64,000 nt of DNA, taken from Nitrospira sp. KM1 (lineage in GTDB: Bacteria > Nitrospirota > Nitrospiria > Nitrospirales > Nitrospiraceae). Shown in pieces: positions 24,712 through 36,085 of this stretch (positions are counted from its first letter, which is position 1; each line of letters starts with the position of its first letter). Where the stretch lies: the NCBI RefSeq assembly GCF_011405515.1, contig NZ_AP022671.1, positions 2,728,001 through 2,792,000 of the forward strand. Direction: 5' to 3'. The translations under genes and the position numbers were made by a program. The notes under the pieces are model-generated. The model saw nothing but the letters and a program-made list of their open reading frames with translations. It did no database searches and was not told the DNA's origin.

Positions 24712-25794
24712 ATGACCAAGCCCCGGGTGCTTCTTGGAATGAGTGGCGGAGTCGACAGCTCAGTGGCTGCGGCGCTCCTTGTCCGTCGCGGGTACGATGT
24801 TCAAGGCGTCACATTGCAAGTCTGGGAGCATGAGGACGAAACGGTCGCAGCCTCAAAAAAGTGGCAAGAGCGAGGCTGCTGCAAGGTTGGGATTGCCCGC
24901 TTTGTGGCCCAAAAGCTCAAGATCTCGCACGAGGTCATTGATCGACGCGAAGAATTCCGCAGCGGTGTCATTCAGGACTTTCTGCACGCCTATGCCGCAG
25001 GGACGACTCCCAACCCGTGCGTCCGATGCAATGAACGAGTCAAGCTCCGTAGTTTGTTGGAGATTGCCGATGCACGCGGGATTGCATATGTAGCCACCGG
25101 TCATTATGTCCAAATCGACGATTCGGGTCCCAGATTGCGCTTGAGACGTTCCGCCGATCGGAAGAAGGATCAGAGTTACTTTCTCTATCGGTTGAATCCG
25201 AGCTGGTTGCCGCGATTGCTCTTTCCCGTCGGCGCCATGCAAAAAGGGGAAGTTTGGTCAGAGGCGGAATCCCTGGGACTACCTGTAGAAGAATTGCAAG
25301 AAAGTCAGGAAATCTGTTTCGTCAGCCACGGAGATTATCGGACTTTCATCGAGGCGGAACTTCCATCAGCCAGAAAACCTGGGGCCTTCAAGGACAAGAA
25401 TGGACAGTACCTCGGGCAACACGACGGGATTGCGTTTTATACTCCCGGCCAGAGGCGCGGATTAAGAGTCGCAACCGGGCAACGCCTCTATGTGCAACAG
25501 GTCGAACCTCAGACCAATACAGTTGTACTCGGTACCGAGGAAGGGCTGCTTAGCCGGAACTGCCGCGTCCATGATCTGAACCTCTTTGACGAGACGCTGG
25601 GCACCGGGCGATGCGAGGTGGAAGTCAAGGTCCGCTATGCGACTCCTTCAACTACGGCCACAGCGGAGCCGCTTGGTGACGGCAGCATGCAAATTCATTT
25701 TCATCACCCGCAACGTGCATTGAGTCCCGGTCAGTCTGCGGTGTTCTATCGCGGGGACGAGGTGCTTGGCGGAGGAATCATCCAGCCGATCTGA
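24712..25794 (+). CDS. mnmA: tRNA-specific 2-thiouridylase MnmA
   Basis: 360 residues. ATP pyrophosphatase P-loop GMSGGVDSSVAAALL (~9-23), catalytic Cys in TPNPCVRCNE (~102), second active-site Cys in SQEICFVSHGDYR (~200), and the C-terminal beta-barrel. It installs the s2 group of U34 on Glu/Gln/Lys tRNAs, complementing MnmE/MnmG encoded nearby. There is no ribosome-binding site before the ATG, and a TACAAT hexamer ends only 9 bases upstream, so the transcript may have almost no leader. Confidence 0.96.
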   Translation: MTKPRVLLGMSGGVDSSVAAALLVRRGYDVQGVTLQVWEHEDETVAASKKWQERGCCKVGIARFVAQKLKISHEVIDRREEFRSGVIQDFLHAYAAGTTPNPCVRCNERVKLRSLLEIADARGIAYVATGHYVQIDDSGPRLRLRRSADRKKDQSYFLYRLNPSWLPRLLFPVGAMQKGEVWSEAESLGLPVEELQESQEICFVSHGDYRTFIEAELPSARKPGAFKDKNGQYLGQHDGIAFYTPGQRRGLRVATGQRLYVQQVEPQTNTVVLGTEEGLLSRNCRVHDLNLFDETLGTGRCEVEVKVRYATPSTTATAEPLGDGSMQIHFHHPQRALSPGQSAVFYRGDEVLGGGIIQPI

Positions 25795-25814
25795 GCTGCA
25801 GCGGCATCTCCGTA

Positions 25815-25844
25815 TTGACACTTCCCTTCTTCCAATGCTAGTTT
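25815..25844 (+). promoter_or_regulatory. Possible promoter of the ATP synthase F1 operon
   Basis: TTGACA at 25815-25820 is a perfect -35; a weak TAGTTT at 25839-25844 with an 18-base spacer could be the -10. It lies about 75 bases before atpH. The weak -10 keeps confidence low. Confidence 0.3.
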
Positions 25845-25920
25845 TGCGCGCCAATTTTCGTGCTCCGGCACGGAAGCATTCCGTGTGTCTCAAATACTAC
25901 TCACGAGCGGACAAGGAATA

Positions 25921-26460
25921 GTGATTAAGACAGCAGTTGCGCGACGGTATGCCCAGGCTCTTTTTGAGCTTCTGGAACAATCACAGATTGAGGCGACGCG
26001 AATCACTCTTCAAGGGCTGGGACAAGCTCTCAAAGATTCGTCCTCTCTCCGCCACGTGGTCGCCTCTCCAGCATTCGGGGTGGGGGAAAAGATTGCCGTC
26101 CTGATCGAACTCGGTGAACGGCTTGGCTGTCCTCCGTCCTGCAAGGCCTTTATTCAGCAACTCGTCAAGAAGAATCGAGTGGGATTCATTCCTGAGATTG
26201 CTCAGGAATTTTCGAAGCTGGTCGACCGATCGAAGGGAACTCAGCAGGTTACGATCCTGTCTACCGCCTCTCTGCCTCAGACTGAGCAGGAACGGATCAC
26301 CGCTCGATTGCGAGAAACGTTAAAGCAAAACGTGGATGTCACGTTTCATGTCGAACCCAGCCAGCTTGCCGGACTTCAGATCCATATCGGCAGCACCGTC
26401 GTGGACAGTACGGTCAGGGGTAGACTCAATAGCATGCGAGCTGTCCTGACGCGAGATTAG
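25921..26460 (+). CDS. atpH: ATP synthase F1 subunit delta
   Basis: 179 residues from the GTG at 25921 (AAGGAA just upstream), beginning IKTAVARRYAQALFELLEQ, the usual OSCP/delta start; an earlier in-frame GTG at 25885 would add 12 untypical residues. The C-terminal block DVTFHVEPSQLAGLQIHIGS...VVDSTVRGRL is diagnostic. It links the F1 head to the peripheral stalk. It is the first gene of atpHAGDC here, with no atpF upstream. Confidence 0.93.
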   Translation: MIKTAVARRYAQALFELLEQSQIEATRITLQGLGQALKDSSSLRHVVASPAFGVGEKIAVLIELGERLGCPPSCKAFIQQLVKKNRVGFIPEIAQEFSKLVDRSKGTQQVTILSTASLPQTEQERITARLRETLKQNVDVTFHVEPSQLAGLQIHIGSTVVDSTVRGRLNSMRAVLTRD

Positions 26461-26562
26461 CCCCGCCATATGGTGGTGCAACAAGGAAGCAGAGCAGATC
26501 GCTCTCTCGTCAAAACCATCGACTTTCAATGCCTGTCGAGACTGACGGACTAAGGAGTAGCC

Positions 26563-28080
26563 ATGCAGATTAAGGCAGAAGAAATCAGCGCCATTATCAA
26601 AGAAAAAATCAAGGGTTTTGACAAGCAGGTCGACGTCAAGGAGGCGGGTTCCGTCATCCAGGTCGGAGACGGCATTGCCAAGGTCTACGGCCTCGACGGA
26701 GCAATGGCAGGTGAAATGCTCGAGTTTCCCGGCGGTCTCTACGGCATCGCGCTCAACCTCGAAGAAGACAACGTGGGTGCGGTGTTGATGGGTGACGACG
26801 TTGGAATCAAGGAGGGTGACCCCGTCAAGCGAACCGGACGCATCGCCGAGATTCCGGTCGGCGAGGCATTGGTGGGCCGTGTGGTTAACGCCATTGGCCA
26901 ACCAATTGACGGTAAAGGGCCGATCAAGTCCGATCATTCGTCACGGATCGAGGTCGTTGCGCCGGGCGTCAATACACGTCAATCCGTCCGGGAGCCTCTA
27001 CAGACTGGGATCAAGGCTATTGATGCCATGATTCCGATTGGCCGTGGTCAGCGAGAGCTTATCATCGGAGACCGTCAGACAGGAAAGACCGCGATCGCAG
27101 TCGATACGATCATCAATCAGAAGGGCTTGAATGTCTTCTGCATTTACGTCGCCATCGGACAGAAACGCTCGACGGTCGCCCGAGTGGTCAAGACCTTGGA
27201 AGAACACCACGCCATGGAATACAGCATGGTGGTTTCGGCCACGGCCAGCGACGCAGCCCCGATGCAGTTCCTGGCGCCGTTTGCTGGCGCCGCAATCGGC
27301 GAATATTTCCGCGACAACGGAAAGCATGCGCTGATTGTCTATGATGACTTGTCCAAGCACGCTGTGGCCTACCGGCAGCTCTCGCTCTTGCTTCGGCGGC
27401 CACCGGGTCGAGAAGCCTATCCGGGCGACGTGTTCTACCTCCATTCCCGTCTGCTGGAGCGCGCGGCAAAATTGAGTGACCAGCTGGGCGGCGGCAGCCT
27501 GACGGCTCTTCCCATCATCGAAACACAGGCGGGCGACGTCTCGGCATACATTCCGACCAACGTCATCTCAATCACCGACGGGCAGATTTATCTCGGAAGC
27601 GATTTGTTCTATTCCGGCATCCGCCCGGCCATTAACGTAGGTCTGTCGGTATCACGTGTCGGAGGATCAGCGCAGATCAAGACGATGAAACAGGTTGCCG
27701 GCACGCTCAGACTGGATTTGGCCCAATATCGGGAGATGGCGGCTTTCAGTCAGTTCGGCAGCGAACTCGACAAAGCCACTCAAATGCAGTTGGCTCGCGG
27801 GGTTCGCATGGTTGAACTTTTGAAACAGGGGCAATACAAACCTATGCCGGTTGCCGATCAGGTGTTGTCGATCTATGCCGGTGTCTCCGGGTTCCTGGAC
27901 GATGTGCCGGTCGAAAAAGTTCAACAGTTCGAAGCGGATCTCCTGCATTACGTGCAGCAGCACCATCCGGAATTGAAGAAGGAAATCACGAGCATTGGAA
28001 AGATCGACGATAAAATCGGCGGCCGGCTCAAAGAGATCATTTCCACGTTTAAGCAGAAAATGGGATTCGGAGCGAAGTAA
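26563..28080 (+). CDS. atpA: ATP synthase F1 subunit alpha
   Basis: 505 residues, AAGGAG upstream of the ATG. Walker [14 protein letters not shown] (~170), the alpha/beta signature [13 protein letters not shown], and the arginine finger in that stretch. Forms the non-catalytic part of the alpha3beta3 hexamer. Third-strand composition and codon use match its neighbours. Followed 16 bases later by atpG. Confidence 0.98.
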   Translation: MQIKAEEISAIIKEKIKGFDKQVDVKEAGSVIQVGDGIAKVYGLDGAMAGEMLEFPGGLYGIALNLEEDNVGAVLMGDDVGIKEGDPVKRTGRIAEIPVGEALVGRVVNAIGQPIDGKGPIKSDHSSRIEVVAPGVNTRQSVREPLQTGIKAIDAMIPIGRGQRELIIGDRQTGKTAIAVDTIINQKGLNVFCIYVAIGQKRSTVARVVKTLEEHHAMEYSMVVSATASDAAPMQFLAPFAGAAIGEYFRDNGKHALIVYDDLSKHAVAYRQLSLLLRRPPGREAYPGDVFYLHSRLLERAAKLSDQLGGGSLTALPIIETQAGDVSAYIPTNVISITDGQIYLGSDLFYSGIRPAINVGLSVSRVGGSAQIKTMKQVAGTLRLDLAQYREMAAFSQFGSELDKATQMQLARGVRMVELLKQGQYKPMPVADQVLSIYAGVSGFLDDVPVEKVQQFEADLLHYVQQHHPELKKEITSIGKIDDKIGGRLKEIISTFKQKMGFGAK

Positions 28081-28096
28081 CTCCGGAAGCCGACGC

Positions 28097-30452
<2,356 letters not shown>

Positions 30453-30507
30453 CCGGTCGCTCGGCCTCGAAGAGATCGTCGTTCGAAGACAACCTGTAGG
30501 GTCGGAC

Positions 30508-30927
30508 ATGCCTGGGAAAATTCTGTTAGAAGTCGTCACACCGGATAAGCAGCTGCTGAGTCAACAGGTCGATGAAGTGATCGCGCCAGGATCAGAGGGC
30601 GATTTCGGAGTCCTCCCGGGGCATTGCCATTTTCTGTCGATGCTGAGGATCGGTGAACTGCGCTACCGAATCGATAATGCCATGCATCACATGGCTGTGC
30701 TTTGGGGGTTTGCCGAAGTAACCCCGACGCAAGTCACTATCATGGCGGAAATCGCCGAGAAAGCGGAAGATATCGATGTGGCCAGAGCCCAAGCCGCGGT
30801 CGAGAAGGCAGAACAATTGGTAAAGGCCGGAGGGCTGCCCTCCGAGGTAAGAGACGCGGAGATCAGTTTAGAGAAGGCCCGGCTCCGAAAGAAAATTGCT
30901 GAACGCGCAGTAAGACCTGTCCGATAG
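30508..30927 (+). CDS. atpC: ATP synthase F1 subunit epsilon
   Basis: 139 residues: N-terminal beta-sandwich (LLEVVTPDKQLLSQQVDEV, GDFGVLPGHCHFLSML) and a helical hairpin C-terminus (AQAAVEKAEQLV...EISLEKARLRKKIAE), the inhibitory part. It ends the F1 operon, 55 bases after atpD. Confidence 0.96.
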   Translation: MPGKILLEVVTPDKQLLSQQVDEVIAPGSEGDFGVLPGHCHFLSMLRIGELRYRIDNAMHHMAVLWGFAEVTPTQVTIMAEIAEKAEDIDVARAQAAVEKAEQLVKAGGLPSEVRDAEISLEKARLRKKIAERAVRPVR

Positions 30928-31011
30928 TGCTCGGATTGCAGGAACGCTGGTCGTAACGCCTACTTGTATCCTTGCTCTTTAGACTCCTGCCGTCACGCCT
31001 CGTAAGCCGCC

Positions 31012-31584
31012 TCAATTATCCAACGGGATTTCAATCACCAGGCCGTCCATCACATCGTCGATTTTGAAATCTTTTTTCTGACTGTTCGGGTGTGCATTAT
31101 GGCATTCCACGCAAGATCGGCTGACTGCCCGATCGGCATAAACAGCCTGAAAATAAAGACGATTGTCGATTGTAACCGTACCGGTCACCGATCGTTCGGG
31201 ATGCTCTCGCACCGCGGATAGCCCATTTGCTTCAAGCCTCCCTTGAGGACCATTCTGCGGATTGATCGGCCATTGGCTGATTAGGCGATAGCGCACCTTC
31301 GAACCCGTTGTGGCGGCGAGATTACCGGCTTCCAGGAGGAATTGAGCCGGGAGCGGAAGAATATTTTTCTTGGAGCGCCAATTTTCTGCTGCAGGTGCTC
31401 CTCCATTCTGTTCCTGTCGTTCGACGACGTGAATAGTGTAAAAAGTTCTGTCTGCTTCGATCACTGCGTGGATATAATCTGTGACGGTCTCAGGGGCAAT
31501 GCCGGGTTGGTTGCGCGCGTTCAAACGATCCGTCACAACGAGACCGATCAGCACTACGCAACTCAAGAGAGCAAGCCCTTTCAT
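31012..31584 (-). CDS. DUF3365 (Tll0287-like) c-type haem protein
   Basis: 190 residues, AAAGGAGG 5 bases before the ATG. N-terminal signal/anchor (MKGLALLSCVVLIGLVV). A single haem-c motif CVECH near residue 160 in SRSCVECHNAHPNS, followed by the VMDGLVIEIPL end that closes many DUF3365 domains. These domains are PAS-like periplasmic haem sensors, some fused to kinases and some standing alone. Here it is free-standing, convergent with the ATP synthase operon, and no sensor kinase is adjacent. A redox or gas-sensing or electron-carrier role is inference. Confidence 0.85.
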   Translation of the reverse strand: MKGLALLSCVVLIGLVVTDRLNARNQPGIAPETVTDYIHAVIEADRTFYTIHVVERQEQNGGAPAAENWRSKKNILPLPAQFLLEAGNLAATTGSKVRYRLISQWPINPQNGPQGRLEANGLSAVREHPERSVTGTVTIDNRLYFQAVYADRAVSRSCVECHNAHPNSQKKDFKIDDVMDGLVIEIPLDN

Positions 31585-31702
31585 GGGGACCTCCTTTGAT
31601 GAATAAAATGTTCTTCACCCAGCATACCCTTCCCGTTCCATCCCGGGCAATGCGCGGGATTCTGGACCGTCGGCAACAAGTCGGAAGTGACGCGTTACGC
31701 AT

Positions 31703-32668
31703 ATGATTACAGAATTTGTCGTGACCGCCGGTGAGCAACCCAAACGGCTGGATGTCTTCCTCGTCAACCGTGAGCGAGACATTTCACGCTCCGCGCTCCA
31801 GCGTCTCATTGAGCTGGGCAGGATCCGAATCAACGGCCTTGCCGTAAAGCCAAGCCAGAAGATCAAGCCAGGCGATACGATCACCATGGACGTGCCCAAG
31901 CCGGAGCCCCTCGAGCTCAAGGGAGAAGCGATTCCATTGGAGATCCTCTTTGAAGACGACCAATTGCTTGTCCTGGAGAAGCCTTCGGGCATCGTGGTCC
32001 ATCCGGCGCCAGGTAATTGGAATGGGACTCTCGTGAACGCCCTCCTCCATCATTTTCAAGTCGCAGGAGGCAGTGTCTCGACCATTGGCGGGAAAGAGCG
32101 CCCCGGCCTTGTTCACCGGCTCGATAAGGAAACGTCCGGAGTGATGGTCATAGCAAAGACCGATCAGGCGCACCGCCATTTGGCAGCGCAGTTCAAGCAC
32201 CATACGATTTCCCGTGTGTATGAAGCGTTGGTCCTCGGCGTCCCGAAAAAGGGACATGGCCTGATCGAACTGGCTATCGGCAGGGACCATAAGGAACGAA
32301 AGAAGTTTTCCTCTCGCACGACACGTCCAAAGGAGTCTGTCACGGAGTACCGGGTCGATCACCGGTTTGGAAAAACCGCTTCCCGTGTCCTGCTGTATCC
32401 GCGGACCGGCCGCACTCACCAGCTCCGCGTACACTTATCGTCTCTTGGACACCCTATATTGGGAGATCCCACTTACGGCGGACGGAAGGTTTGCTATGTT
32501 GAAGGAATTGAGATTCCCAGAGTCATGCTCCATGCGCGATCTTTGGGTTTTCAACATCCGATGACCGGGGAGCGTCAGGAATATGTGCGGCCCAATCCTC
32601 CCGATATGGACCAAGTCATACATCAATTGACCCGGATCGGCTCCGCACCGCGGCTCACCGAAGCATAG
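31703..32668 (+). CDS. rluD: RluD-family 23S rRNA pseudouridine synthase
   Basis: 321 residues. N-terminal S4 RNA-binding domain (RLDVFLVNRERDISRSALQRLI...) then the RluA-type catalytic domain with HRLDKETSGVMVIAKT at ~139 (catalytic Asp), RKKFSSRTTRPKESVTEY and LYPRTGRTHQLRVHL. S4 plus RluA in this length matches RluD, which modifies helix 69 of 23S rRNA; RluC-type specificity cannot be excluded from sequence alone. The last ~20 bases before the next gene contain a purine-rich run. Confidence 0.92.
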   Translation: MITEFVVTAGEQPKRLDVFLVNRERDISRSALQRLIELGRIRINGLAVKPSQKIKPGDTITMDVPKPEPLELKGEAIPLEILFEDDQLLVLEKPSGIVVHPAPGNWNGTLVNALLHHFQVAGGSVSTIGGKERPGLVHRLDKETSGVMVIAKTDQAHRHLAAQFKHHTISRVYEALVLGVPKKGHGLIELAIGRDHKERKKFSSRTTRPKESVTEYRVDHRFGKTASRVLLYPRTGRTHQLRVHLSSLGHPILGDPTYGGRKVCYVEGIEIPRVMLHARSLGFQHPMTGERQEYVRPNPPDMDQVIHQLTRIGSAPRLTEA

Positions 32669-32699
32669 TGCCGCGAAAGGAGTAATAGGAGATAACGCT

Positions 32700-33122
32700 A
32701 TGGAAACGGGAAGCGTCCTCGATGCCATAGGAGGATTCATCGCGCATCTGAAATTGTTCGCGGCCAAGCTGCCTGATATTGTTCATTTCGCGGTCATGCC
32801 CACAGGTATGAAACCGAAACTCGAATCGATCGAGGATTACGAAGAACTGGTTTCCCGGTTTCGAGGTATGAGCGGGACGACCGCCTACAAGATGCTGAAT
32901 GGGTTTTTTGTGGAATCCCTCGAAGCGTTCGAAGTCGGCAATCTACTTGGGGCCGTGCATCCGCTCCTGGCCGCACTCGATCATATCGAACGGATGCATC
33001 AGGACAGGGAAATCGCTATCGGAGCACCTGACGAAAAGCGAATCACGGAATATCGTCAGGCCTTGCACAAAATTCTTCCCGGAAACAAACCGGAATTGGA
33101 CGGTGCCGGAAGGGGAATATGA
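32700..33122 (+). CDS. Conserved-looking hypothetical protein, 140 aa
   Basis: ATG preceded by TAGGAGA. Cytoplasmic by appearance: no signal or membrane helix, no cysteine. Predicted helical with a Leu/Ala-rich centre (AVHPLLAALDHIERMHQDRE) and a Gly/Asp C-terminus. It starts 31 bases after the pseudouridine synthase and may be co-transcribed. Function not recognised. Confidence 0.65.
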   Translation: METGSVLDAIGGFIAHLKLFAAKLPDIVHFAVMPTGMKPKLESIEDYEELVSRFRGMSGTTAYKMLNGFFVESLEAFEVGNLLGAVHPLLAALDHIERMHQDREIAIGAPDEKRITEYRQALHKILPGNKPELDGAGRGI

Positions 33123-33203
33123 TCTGGGCTGATCCTTGAAGAGGCGGAATTCTTACGGCATCCCGCGTATACGTTCCGGAGACGCCGGAGCAAACAAAGA
33201 ACA

Positions 33204-33383
33204 CTAGTGACCCATCTTGGGCCCGGTGGCGTTTGCTCCTTCGGCCACCAGCTTGAACCGTACGGTAGACCCGCAGTGCGGACACTTGGCACGGATCGTC
33301 GCTTCGTCCAATGGTTCGTATTCATTCTGCTTGAGCCACATCAGCTGGAAACATTTGGGACAGCTACGGACTTGCGTTGTCAT
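33204..33383 (-). CDS. Small zinc-ribbon protein, 59 aa
   Basis: Found by reading the minus strand: ATG at 33383 with GAGGAAC 7 bases upstream, stop TAG at 33204-33206. The product begins MTTQVRSCPKCFQLMWLKQN and continues to AKCPHCGSTVRFKLV; the two knuckles CPKC and CPHCG, 26 residues apart, form a four-cysteine zinc ribbon. The tail (ANATGPKMGH) is unstructured. It may be a transcription- or RNA-associated ribbon, but nothing in the neighbourhood identifies a partner. Too short for many gene callers. Confidence 0.7.
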   Translation of the reverse strand: MTTQVRSCPKCFQLMWLKQNEYEPLDEATIRAKCPHCGSTVRFKLVAEGANATGPKMGH

Positions 33384-33549
33384 AACGTTCCTCGTACACT
33401 ATGCGCGCAAGATGTTCAAGACGATACCCGGAATCGACTCCAACTCATCTACAAAAAGTCAGGGCCACCGGCGGCGTGCTCTTTTCTTCACCTCCCGCTC
33501 GCGTGTGTGGAAGGCAATCGAACCGCCAGAGGAGCTACTGTAGTCCAAG

Positions 33550-33981
33550 ATGGCGCCTGCCCTCAAGCCTGTCGTCACGTTCTCGGAAAAAAAAGAGCTT
33601 CAGCCGGAGCAACTTCTCAAGCTGTTTCATCAGGCACCCTGGGCCAAGGAACGGACGCTCGAAGATGTTCGGGACATGCTGCGCCACACGGATATGGCAT
33701 TGTGTGCGTGGGACGGCGATCATTTGATCGGATTCATCCGTGTGCTGACGGACTTTGTCTATCGTGCTACCATCTGGGATGTGATCGTCGACAAATCCCA
33801 TCAAAGGCATGGCATCGGAACCGATCTTGTCCAACGAATCCTTCATCATCCCCGCCTCAAGCGCGTAGAACTCTTCTGGCTCTGTACCCGCCGTCCTGCC
33901 TTCTACGAAAAGCTTGGGTTTAACTCCAAGGAGCAGACCGGCATGGTCTGGGTCCGCTCAAAACACGTCTCCCTCGATTAG
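33550..33981 (+). CDS. GNAT-family N-acetyltransferase
   Basis: 143 residues. Acetyl-CoA-binding motif A is DVIVDKSHQRHGIGTDLVQRIL (Q/RxxGxG/A form RHGIGT), and the end has the motif B Tyr/Phe in RRPAFYEKLGFN. Preceding strand: LCAWDGDHLIGFIRVLTDFVY. Substrate unknown. GAGGAG lies about 20 bases upstream of the ATG, farther than ideal, so the start could be slightly different. Confidence 0.85.
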   Translation: MAPALKPVVTFSEKKELQPEQLLKLFHQAPWAKERTLEDVRDMLRHTDMALCAWDGDHLIGFIRVLTDFVYRATIWDVIVDKSHQRHGIGTDLVQRILHHPRLKRVELFWLCTRRPAFYEKLGFNSKEQTGMVWVRSKHVSLD

Positions 33982-34035
33982 CCTGAAATATTCAGAGCGG
34001 CCGGCCGTGGATGTTTTGCTGGCAATCCGAGGTCT

Positions 34036-34394
34036 CTAGCAGGCCGTTGAAAAACTGTTTTGGACCCCGGAAAACACAAACCCGGGTATGATCGCTGATC
34101 GAGTCGGAAGAGCTCACAGGATGTTCAAAAAGGCCTTCCGGCAAGGCCGCAGCGAACGAAGAGGCGAATCGTAACCGTTCTCACCCGCCCGCCCCGAGCG
34201 GCCCAAGCCGCTCTTACCCGGGCGTACGCTGAGCCTCTGAGGTTCACGCCGTGCCGAATAAGGCACGGCACGCCTGTGAACGCCGCCGAGATGGTGAGGC
34301 GGCAGTGTCCCGCGAGACCGCAGCCTGGTGAAGACGTGTCTTGGCACGTCCGGGCGGGCGGGTGACATGAGCGACTTTTTCAACATCCTGCTAG
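34036..34394. repeat. MITE/REP-like structured repeat with imperfect inverted ends
   Basis: About 359 bases without a gene. The ends CTAGCAGGCCGTTGAAAAACT (34036-34056) and, on the other strand, CTAGCAGGATGTTGAAAAAGT (from 34374-34394) match at 18 of 21 positions. A third copy of the motif, CAGGATGTTCAAAAA, lies inside at 34117-34131. Between them are strong hairpins: GCCGTGCC/GGCACGGC around 34248-34269, flanked by GTTCAC and GTGAAC, and GACGTG/CACGTC at 34333-34350; CACCCGCCCGCCCC (34182-34195) can pair with GGGCGGGCGGGTG (34352-34364). No transposase is encoded. Other copies were not seen in this window. Resembles the intergenic repeats I recall from Nitrospira genomes (recollection). Confidence 0.75.
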
Positions 34395-34448
34395 GCATAG
34401 GAACGCCGCCGTCCCGGCGAGAGTGATCGCCGGGGGGCGTATTCCGGT

Positions 34449-35117
34449 CTAGAATATGTACTTGACGCCGAAGAGGATGTTCATGCTGGAAGCGTCGAAC
34501 GCAGACCGATCGGTGACCGTCGACCCCTGTTTGGTCTCAAGGGTTCCGCGGTTTCGATTGACGGCAAATTCTGTATTTAGAAGAAAATGTTGGGTGAGGG
34601 CGTAGTCTAATCCGCCGGCGACGCGCCAGGCGAAGGTATTGCCTGGGCTTAGGGTAATATTCTGGCGCTTGAACGCGTCCGCTTCACTGGTCGAGTTGAT
34701 ATTGACGCCGATGCCGGTTCCGACATATGGCTGCAGTTTACCAAAATGCCCAGGCCGAAATTCTGCATAGAGCGGCAACAATGTCACCGTGTTCACGCTG
34801 GCTAAATCCGCCTTGGGTCGTTCGAGGTCGACCGAATGGCGTTCCCAGGTCAGCATGGCTCCAATGTTTATCCATTTATTTACGCCGTACATGGCCTGGA
34901 AGTTCAGTGCCGGCCCCACGCTGCTGTCGGTACCATCCACCACTTCTTGAGTCAATAAACTGAGTCCGGCACGGAACCCCACGGTCATTCTTCCTTCTGG
35001 CGCCGTCCCTTCATGTTTCCACGACATGTCCTCCGCTGCAGCGGAGCCTGAGAACCCGAAGGTGAAGAATCCTAGCAGCATCGATAACACAACACATAGG
35101 CCGAACCGGACGTTCAT
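34449..35117 (-). CDS. Outer-membrane beta-barrel protein (OmpW/Omp-like)
   Basis: 222 residues, ATG with GGAGG upstream. Signal peptide LSMLLGFFTFGFSGSAAAED (cleavage after AAA). The mature part is a run of amphipathic strands (GFRAGLSLLTQEV, FNLEFxx-type alternations, LQPYVGTGIGVNINS) and ends NILFGVKYIF with the C-terminal Phe of Bam-dependent barrels. Probably an 8-stranded OmpA/OmpW-like barrel. It directly follows the structured repeat. No specific ligand can be inferred. Confidence 0.85.
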   Translation of the reverse strand: MNVRFGLCVVLSMLLGFFTFGFSGSAAAEDMSWKHEGTAPEGRMTVGFRAGLSLLTQEVVDGTDSSVGPALNFQAMYGVNKWINIGAMLTWERHSVDLERPKADLASVNTVTLLPLYAEFRPGHFGKLQPYVGTGIGVNINSTSEADAFKRQNITLSPGNTFAWRVAGGLDYALTQHFLLNTEFAVNRNRGTLETKQGSTVTDRSAFDASSMNILFGVKYIF

Positions 35118-35234
35118 ATGGTCCTCCGTGGTAAATGTGAACTGGCGCCCATTTTCTGGATTTTGAAGGGGCGTAATCTACCAAATGCCTGGAGGGGTTT
35201 CAATCGAAACTTGAGGATCGGGGGTAGTCAAGTC

Positions 35235-36062
35235 CTAGGCCGGTACAGTTGCCGTTCCGCGTGAACGTTTGGGTGAGAACAGGATTGACAGAAAAAACAG
35301 CAGGGTCGAGAGCAGGACGATGGCCGGCCCGGACGGCACGTCCCAGGTGGCTGAGACCAAGACACCGGCTACTGCGGTGGAGACTCCGATGAGTAACGAA
35401 TAATACGTCAGTGTCCTGAGGCTGTGCGTCAATTGGTATGCGGTCGACGCGGGAATAAGCACCATCGCGAACACGAGAATGGCGCCCACCGTCTTAAGCG
35501 AGACGACGACGGTGATTGCAATCAACGTCAAGAGGAGAAAAAACATGCGCCGAGCCGGTACGCCGGACGCTTCGGCCATTTCCTGATCGAAGGCAATGAA
35601 GTACAACTCCTTTGAAAACACGACAATGGTTCCGATCACGAAAACCGTCAGTCCCGCAATGACTCGGATTTCCTCTGATGTCACCGACAAGACGTTCCCG
35701 AAGAGATAGCCATAGACTTCAGCATTGTAGGCTTTCATCAACCCGATAAAGAGAATGGCGAGGGCCATCGTGGCCGTATACAGGATGCCGATTGAGACAT
35801 CGAGCTTCATGCGGCCGCGTTCTTCCATCCATCCCGTCATCCAGACGGTGATCAGTCCGAAGACTATAGCAACCAACAGCGGCGGCCATCCCATTAAATA
35901 GCCCAACGCCACACCGGCAAACGCGGCATGGGCCGTCCCGGCTCCGACGAATGCAAGACCGCGCAACACCACGAATACGCCGATGACGGAACAGACCCCT
36001 CCGACCAGCGCCGCCGCGAGCAGGGATCGTTGCATGAAGTCGTAAGTGAGGAGCTCAAGCAT
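35235..36062 (-). CDS. znuB: Zinc/manganese ABC transporter permease (ZnuB-like)
   Basis: 275 residues with about eight or nine membrane helices. Characteristic blocks: LRGLAFVGAGTAHAAFAGVALG and VSLKTVGAILVFAMVLIPASTAYQL. It forms the channel of a metal ABC importer together with the ATPase and binding protein on the same strand upstream. A 243-base gap separates it from the ATPase gene, unusual for this operon. Confidence 0.92.
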   Translation of the reverse strand: MLELLTYDFMQRSLLAAALVGGVCSVIGVFVVLRGLAFVGAGTAHAAFAGVALGYLMGWPPLLVAIVFGLITVWMTGWMEERGRMKLDVSIGILYTATMALAILFIGLMKAYNAEVYGYLFGNVLSVTSEEIRVIAGLTVFVIGTIVVFSKELYFIAFDQEMAEASGVPARRMFFLLLTLIAITVVVSLKTVGAILVFAMVLIPASTAYQLTHSLRTLTYYSLLIGVSTAVAGVLVSATWDVPSGPAIVLLSTLLFFLSILFSPKRSRGTATVPA

Positions 36063-36085
36063 TCGGTGACGAGATCAGTATCGAT

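Noticed and set aside
33207-33923. 238-codon plus-strand frame across the zinc-ribbon and GNAT genes
   Set aside because: It conflicts with the GNAT gene (different frame, clear motif) and the zinc-ribbon gene on the other strand; product is incoherent.
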